This document shows positions 22,357 to 26,147 of a stretch of 26,147 bases of DNA, piece after piece (positions within the stretch are counted from its first letter, which is position 1; every line of letters starts with the position of its first letter). The DNA lies in assembly GCA_020057015.1 (NCBI GenBank), contig JAGVGS010000106.1, positions 1 to 26,147 on the forward strand. Reading direction: 5' to 3'. The stretch is from Candidatus Omnitrophota bacterium. Lineage in GTDB: Bacteria; Omnitrophota; Gorgyraeia; Aquiviventales; Aquiviventaceae. A program made the position numbers and the translations under genes. Under the pieces are notes generated by a model that saw nothing but the letters and a program-made list of their open reading frames with translations, made no database searches and was not told the origin of the DNA.

Positions 22357-23399
22357 GAAGGATAATCTGTGTAGCCTTGGGGGCCTGGGGTGTAATAGGT
22401 GGCAGGGTCCGGCTGATTCAAAGGCGCCTCCTCGGCAAAGCGGCGCGGCAGGTCGGGATTGGCCAGAAACAGCCGACCGAACGCGACGGCGTCGGCTTCC
22501 CCTGCGGCCAAGAGGGCCTCTGCGGTCTGCTGGTCGATCCCCTGATTCGCGATGTAGACCCCGCCAAAGCGTTGCTTTAATTGAGGGCCGATGCGGCCAG
22601 GGCCCAGCGACTCGCGAGCGCAGAGAAACGCAATCTTCCGCCGGCCGAGCTCTTGCGCCACGTAGCCGAACGTGGCCAAGGGGTTGGTATCCCCCATATC
22701 ATGCGCATCGCCGCGGGGGGCCAGATGCATGCCGACCCGGCCGGCCCCCCACACCGACACGACCGCGTCGGTCACTTCCAGCATCAACCGCGCCCGGTTT
22801 TCGATCGACCCGCCGTAGCGGTCAGTGCGCTGATTCGACCCATCCTGCAGGAACTGGTCGAGCAGATACCCATTGGCCCCATGAATCTCGACTCCGTCAA
22901 ACCCGGCTAATTTCGCGTTCGCCGCCCCCTGTCGGTAAGCCTCTACGATACCAGGGATTTCATGCAGTGCAAGCGGCCGCGGGGTGACGAAGGGCTTGGA
23001 CGGACGCAGCGAGGTCACCTGGCCTGCCGCCGCAATGGGGCTCGGGGCCACCGGCATTTCGCCGTTCAAGAACACCGGATCCGAAATCCGGCCAACATGC
23101 CACAGCTGCAGCAGGATGCGGCCGCCAGCGGCATGCACCGCGCGGGTGACGAGCTGCCAGCCCTGCACTTGTGCCGGGGACCAGATGCCGGGTGTGCTGG
23201 GGTAGCCGACGCCCATCGGGGTGACCGACGTGGCCTCGCTCAGGATGAGGCCTGCCGAGGCGCGCTGGACGTAATACGTGGCCATCAGGGCGTTGGGGAT
23301 ACGGCCCTCGGAAGCGCGGCAGCGAGTGAGCGCCGCCATCACCATGCGGTTGGGCAGCGTCAAATCGCCTGCCTGTAATGGGTCAAACAGTCTCGACAT
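22335..23399 (-). CDS. Old Yellow Enzyme family alkene reductase (NemA-like)
   Basis: 354 residues. An FMN-dependent NADPH oxidoreductase that reduces activated C=C bonds or nitro compounds. The ATG at 23399 (MSRLFDPLQAG) is where family homology starts; the longer upstream frame overlaps the neighbouring gene and is not family-like. Typical features include LPNRMVMAALTRCRA, LILSEATSVTP, LQLWHVGR, the substrate-binding pair in EIHGANGYLLDQFLQ, TDRYGGSIENRARL, and the late phosphate-binding AVAFGRLFLANPDLP. The protein ends with YTDYPS, usual for NemA and xenobiotic reductases. It is likely cytosolic and may serve electrophile detoxification. It overlaps the next gene by 22 bp. Confidence 0.95.
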   Translation of the reverse strand: MSRLFDPLQAGDLTLPNRMVMAALTRCRASEGRIPNALMATYYVQRASAGLILSEATSVTPMGVGYPSTPGIWSPAQVQGWQLVTRAVHAAGGRILLQLWHVGRISDPVFLNGEMPVAPSPIAAAGQVTSLRPSKPFVTPRPLALHEIPGIVEAYRQGAANAKLAGFDGVEIHGANGYLLDQFLQDGSNQRTDRYGGSIENRARLMLEVTDAVVSVWGAGRVGMHLAPRGDAHDMGDTNPLATFGYVAQELGRRKIAFLCARESLGPGRIGPQLKQRFGGVYIANQGIDQQTAEALLAAGEADAVAFGRLFLANPDLPRRFAEEAPLNQPDPATYYTPGPQGYTDYPSCPYRSV

Positions 23400-23431
23400 T
23401 ATGCACCAATCTTCCAGAGGGATGGCTGGCC

Positions 23432-23845
23432 CTAGCGCAAAGCTGCGAACGCCAGGCGGCCCGGGGCGCCATGGGCAAAAAACCCTTCCACGCGCACGCC
23501 GGCCAAAGCCCGGCTCAGCAAGCGCCGGGCGCGCCGGAACTGCCGCTGGTGGAACTGCCGCTCCTCCTGTAGGCTGTCGAATGCTTGCGCCCCGCCATAC
23601 GCCGCACAGTCCTGGTGCTGCACGATGATGATCCGGCGCACCCCGTGCAGTTGGTACACGAGCTGCACGTCCTTGAAAATCCAACGGCGCACCAGCGGGG
23701 GGGCATCCTGCAGCGCCCGCAAGCCGCCGGCGGTCGCCTTCAGGTCATACCATCGCACGCCCTGCCTTCGCACAAAGCGCTGGGTGGCCTGGATATACCG
23801 GTAATCTTTGCAGCAGATCACGAGTGCCGGGCGTGGAGGGCGCAT
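23432..23845 (-). CDS. Small beta-carbonic-anhydrase-like protein
   Basis: 137 residues. The N-terminus LVICCKDYRY carries the CxDxR zinc/active-site motif (Cys12, Asp14, Arg16), and HQDCAAYGG carries the HxxC zinc pair (His77, Cys80). Thus all ligands of the beta-carbonic anhydrase fold are visible. It is shorter than true beta-carbonic anhydrases, and proteins of this size are a poorly characterised subgroup. CO2 hydration should not be assumed. The C-terminal part is Arg-rich. It lies between the acetyltransferase gene (26 bp away) and the OYE gene (32 bp away), probably in the same transcript. Confidence 0.75.
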   Translation of the reverse strand: MRPPRPALVICCKDYRYIQATQRFVRRQGVRWYDLKATAGGLRALQDAPPLVRRWIFKDVQLVYQLHGVRRIIIVQHQDCAAYGGAQAFDSLQEERQFHQRQFRRARRLLSRALAGVRVEGFFAHGAPGRLAFAALR

Positions 23846-23871
23846 GAGTATAAGGGGTAGTATAAGCCCCC

Positions 23872-24759
23872 TTAGAACATCACTGAAGGGTAATAAGCGC
23901 CGGCCGGCTCCTCATACTGCCCTCTTGCCATCAGAGTGAGGGGCTTGACGATGCGCAAGCCCTCGCCCAGACACCAGCGGAAAAACTCGCTGCGCCGCGT
24001 GGGCACCAGGAAGGCCAGCGGCTCGGGGGTGACGGCCGCCGCACCGAGCAGAAGCGCTTGCAGATCGGCGTCTGTGCGCGCCACGGCATGATTCAGCGGC
24101 CAGAACGTGACAGCCGAGGCATAGGCGCGCAATGCCCCTCGCCGCCGCGCCACAAAAGGCTGAAACACCCCCAACGCATCGCGCAATTCGCGCGCCCGGT
24201 CAAAACCATGCACCTGCCGGCAGAGGACTGCGGCCTCTTCCAAATCAGCTGCCGTGGCCGGACGCACCGCATAGCCTGGCACCGGGCGGTGGCGCACCCG
24301 CCCTTGCATGAGCACCAGCGGCTCCACTGCGCAAAAGCCAAGCGAGGCATACAGCGCATAAGAGGCCGTGTTAAACGCATCCTGCACCAGGCGTACGCCG
24401 GCAGCCCCTCGCGCGCGCCGCAGCACGGCTTGCATGAGCGAGCGCCCCACCCCGCGCTGCTGATACGCCGGGTCCACCGTGAGGGGTCCCACGCCACGAA
24501 TCGCGCTGCGCTCATCCAGGAAGTTTGAGCCGCGCACGCGGCCCCCAGCCTCGTAGACCACCCCGTAGATCTCGGGATGGCGGGTGAAATCCTGCACGAG
24601 ATGGATCCCGGTTTGGGTTGAGGGGAAATCCGGTGGGAAGCCATGGCGCTGGGCAATGCCGTTGAACGCGGCGTAAATAATCCGCCCGCACGCCGTGGCA
24701 TCGCGCGGCTGTATTCGGCGCACGCGCGCCGCAGACGTAGAGCGCTGCTTGATCGTCAC
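23872..24759 (-). CDS. GNAT family N-acetyltransferase
   Basis: 295 residues starting at a GTG that overlaps the stop of the efflux gene (GTGA). The N-terminal GNAT domain (about 12-150) contains the acetyl-CoA loop in LTVDPAYQQRGVGRSLMQAV (Gln-x-x-Gly-x-Gly type) and the later ASYALYASLGF motif. The second half (about 160-295) looks like a diverged second GNAT repeat (YAVRPATAADLEEAAVLC), as in many two-domain bacterial acetyltransferases. The substrate is unknown. Its coupling to an efflux channel would suit a resistance or detoxification role, which is inference only. Confidence 0.88.
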   Translation of the reverse strand: MTIKQRSTSAARVRRIQPRDATACGRIIYAAFNGIAQRHGFPPDFPSTQTGIHLVQDFTRHPEIYGVVYEAGGRVRGSNFLDERSAIRGVGPLTVDPAYQQRGVGRSLMQAVLRRARGAAGVRLVQDAFNTASYALYASLGFCAVEPLVLMQGRVRHRPVPGYAVRPATAADLEEAAVLCRQVHGFDRARELRDALGVFQPFVARRRGALRAYASAVTFWPLNHAVARTDADLQALLLGAAAVTPEPLAFLVPTRRSEFFRWCLGEGLRIVKPLTLMARGQYEEPAGAYYPSVMF

Positions 24760-26147
24760 TGGCGTGGGTGAGAGGTCGCAGTGGCAGGCTCGACGTCCCA
24801 GGCGCCGCCGAGGGCCTTAATCAGCAGCACTGTGGAGAGCAGGCGCTCGCTGAGCACCTGCACCGCCGCGCGCTCGGCCTGCAAACGCGAGCGCTCCGCA
24901 TCGACGGCTTCGAGAAAATTGACGAGCCCCTGTTGGTAGCGGCTATTGGAGAGGGTGGCGGCCTGGCGCGCGGCTTCGACGACCTGGGCCTGGGCCTGGG
25001 CCTGGGCCCCGCGGTGCTGCAGATTGGCCAGCGCGTTCTCGACATCGGCAAAAGCCACGAGCACGCGCTGGCGATACGCGGCCAACGCCTCGTCATACTG
25101 CGCGCGCACCGCCTGCACATTGGCGAGATTGCGTCCCACGGCAAAAATGGGCAGCGACAGGCTGGGGCCCAGCGACCAGACTTCACTCGTGCGCTTGAAC
25201 AGATCGCCCAGCTCGGCGCTGACATACCCGGCTGAGCCGGTCAAGCGCAGCACCGGGAAGAAGGCGGCTTGCGCGACGCCGATCTGCGCATTGGCAGCGG
25301 CAAGCCCCCGCTCGGCCTCGGCCACATCGGCCCGGCGCTCAAGCAGCGTCGAGGGCAGCCCGGCAGGGACTTGGGGCGGTGCTCCATCCAACGGCAGTGC
25401 GGCCACCGTAAAGTCGGAAGCCGGCTTACCGCACAGCACCGCAAGCGCATTCTCAAATTCCGCGCGTCGGCGGCGCACATCGGCGAGTTCGGCTTCGGCC
25501 GTGGCGAATTCCGTACGGGCACGCGCCACATCCAGCGCGCTGACCACCCCGCCGGCAGCCCGCTGCTCAGCCAGCTGCACCGCGGCGCGGCGCAGCTCAA
25601 CGGTTTGCTCCAAAATCCGCGTCTCGGCATCCAGCTGGCGCAGCCGGAAATAGTGCATCGCCACATCGCTCGTGATTTTCAGCAGCATCCAGCGGTGCGC
25701 CGCGAGGCTGGCCGCGGCTTCGGCCCGCGCGGATTCAAACGAGCGCCGCACCCGGCCCCAGAGGTCGACTTCATAACTAAGATCCAGCGGCAGGCTGTAG
25801 ACATCACCCGTGAAGCTGCCTGAGCCGCCAAAGGAGCTGCTAGAGCGCTGGAAATGGTCGTAGACAGGGTTCAAGTCCAGGCTGGGCAAGAACTCGGTGC
25901 GGCTGACTCGGGCCATGGCGCGCGCCTGCTCGACGCGGGCCAATGCCTGGCGCAGGTCCTGATTGGCGGCCAGCGCCTGCTCCTCGAGAGCACCCAAGGC
26001 CGGGTCAGTGAACACATCCCACCACACGCTGGGGGTGTGCCCATCGCGAGGGACCGCAGGCTGCCAATAGCGCGGGTCGACTGTGGTTTTCCAGGCCACC
26101 GGTGCTGGTGCTACCGGCCGCTGATAGTTCGGCCCCACCGCGCACCC
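24756..26147 (-). CDS. RND efflux outer-membrane lipoprotein, OprM/NodT family (5' end outside window)
   Basis: Outer-membrane channel that forms a trimeric exit duct with an RND pump and adaptor. About 463 codons are visible and the frame runs off the right edge. The first residues, GCAVGPNYQRP, place the lipobox cysteine at 26144-26142, so only the signal peptide is missing. Two OEP repeats are seen: LALAANQDLRQALARVEQARA-type helix starting near residue 60 with LDLSYEVDLWGRVRRSFESARAE after it, and later LLERRADVAEAERGLAAANAQIG, then FFPVLRLTGSAGYVS. The order VWW, DLWGRV and ERRPDV-like ERRADV is diagnostic. Pump and adaptor genes probably lie upstream, beyond the window. Confidence 0.95.
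   Translation of the reverse strand, partial: GCAVGPNYQRPVAPAPVAWKTTVDPRYWQPAVPRDGHTPSVWWDVFTDPALGALEEQALAANQDLRQALARVEQARAMARVSRTEFLPSLDLNPVYDHFQRSSSSFGGSGSFTGDVYSLPLDLSYEVDLWGRVRRSFESARAEAAASLAAHRWMLLKITSDVAMHYFRLRQLDAETRILEQTVELRRAAVQLAEQRAAGGVVSALDVARARTEFATAEAELADVRRRRAEFENALAVLCGKPASDFTVAALPLDGAPPQVPAGLPSTLLERRADVAEAERGLAAANAQIGVAQAAFFPVLRLTGSAGYVSAELGDLFKRTSEVWSLGPSLSLPIFAVGRNLANVQAVRAQYDEALAAYRQRVLVAFADVENALANLQHRGAQAQAQAQVVEAARQAATLSNSRYQQGLVNFLEAVDAERSRLQAERAAVQVLSERLLSTVLLIKALGGAWDVEPATATSHPRQ

Noticed and set aside
23400..23684. Old Yellow Enzyme with a 95-residue N-terminal extension
   Set aside because: The extension overlaps the carbonic-anhydrase-like gene and has no family similarity; MSRLFDPL at 23399 is the normal start.

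Overview
All recognisable genes in this 26 kb window lie on the minus strand, so the window is best read from its right end to its left. The DNA is GC-rich by eye. Several features point to a Gram-negative bacterium: an RND-type outer-membrane efflux lipoprotein, exported proteins with signal peptides, and an hrcA-grpE-dnaK-dnaJ operon under a perfect CIRCE operator. A lineage such as a candidate phylum (Omnitrophota-like) would fit the giant GH94 membrane protein and the PAS proteins with unusual tails. The window alone does not prove any taxon.

Right block (12.6-26.1 kb, in transcription order): an outer-membrane efflux channel (5' end cut by the window), a GNAT acetyltransferase, a small beta-carbonic-anhydrase-like protein, an Old Yellow Enzyme reductase, an isoprenylcysteine-methyltransferase-like membrane protein, two membrane sensor proteins without kinase domains that share one C-terminal tail, a 2080-residue membrane/GH94 carbohydrate enzyme, and a secreted alpha/beta hydrolase. 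Most neighbours touch or overlap, which suggests long co-transcribed runs.

Middle block (8.0-12.65 kb): an accessory island that looks more AT-rich. It holds two type II toxin-antitoxin pairs, a toxin remnant, and four small exported or membrane proteins (a His/Cys metal-binding protein, an exported protein with no recognised family, and two multi-pass membrane proteins). Between them lie five diverged copies of a roughly 150 bp repeat. In every copy an ATG opens a short frame whose conserved residues run for about 11 codons. Conservation then continues in the +1 frame for up to 39 more codons with no gaps between copies. Four of the five copies end within 0-15 bp of the start of an exported or membrane protein gene. 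This repeated two-frame leader ORF is the most unusual thing in the window. A DUF6714-like gene broken by one in-frame amber codon closes the island.

Left block (0-8.0 kb): housekeeping genes. miaB and miaA (tRNA A37 modification) and hflX (ribosome-associated GTPase) are followed by the heat-shock operon hrcA-grpE-dnaK-(membrane protein)-dnaJ. That operon has a consensus sigma-70-type promoter overlapping the hflX stop and a CIRCE palindrome just downstream. miaB carries an in-frame insert of about 38 codons bounded by a 13 bp inverted repeat.
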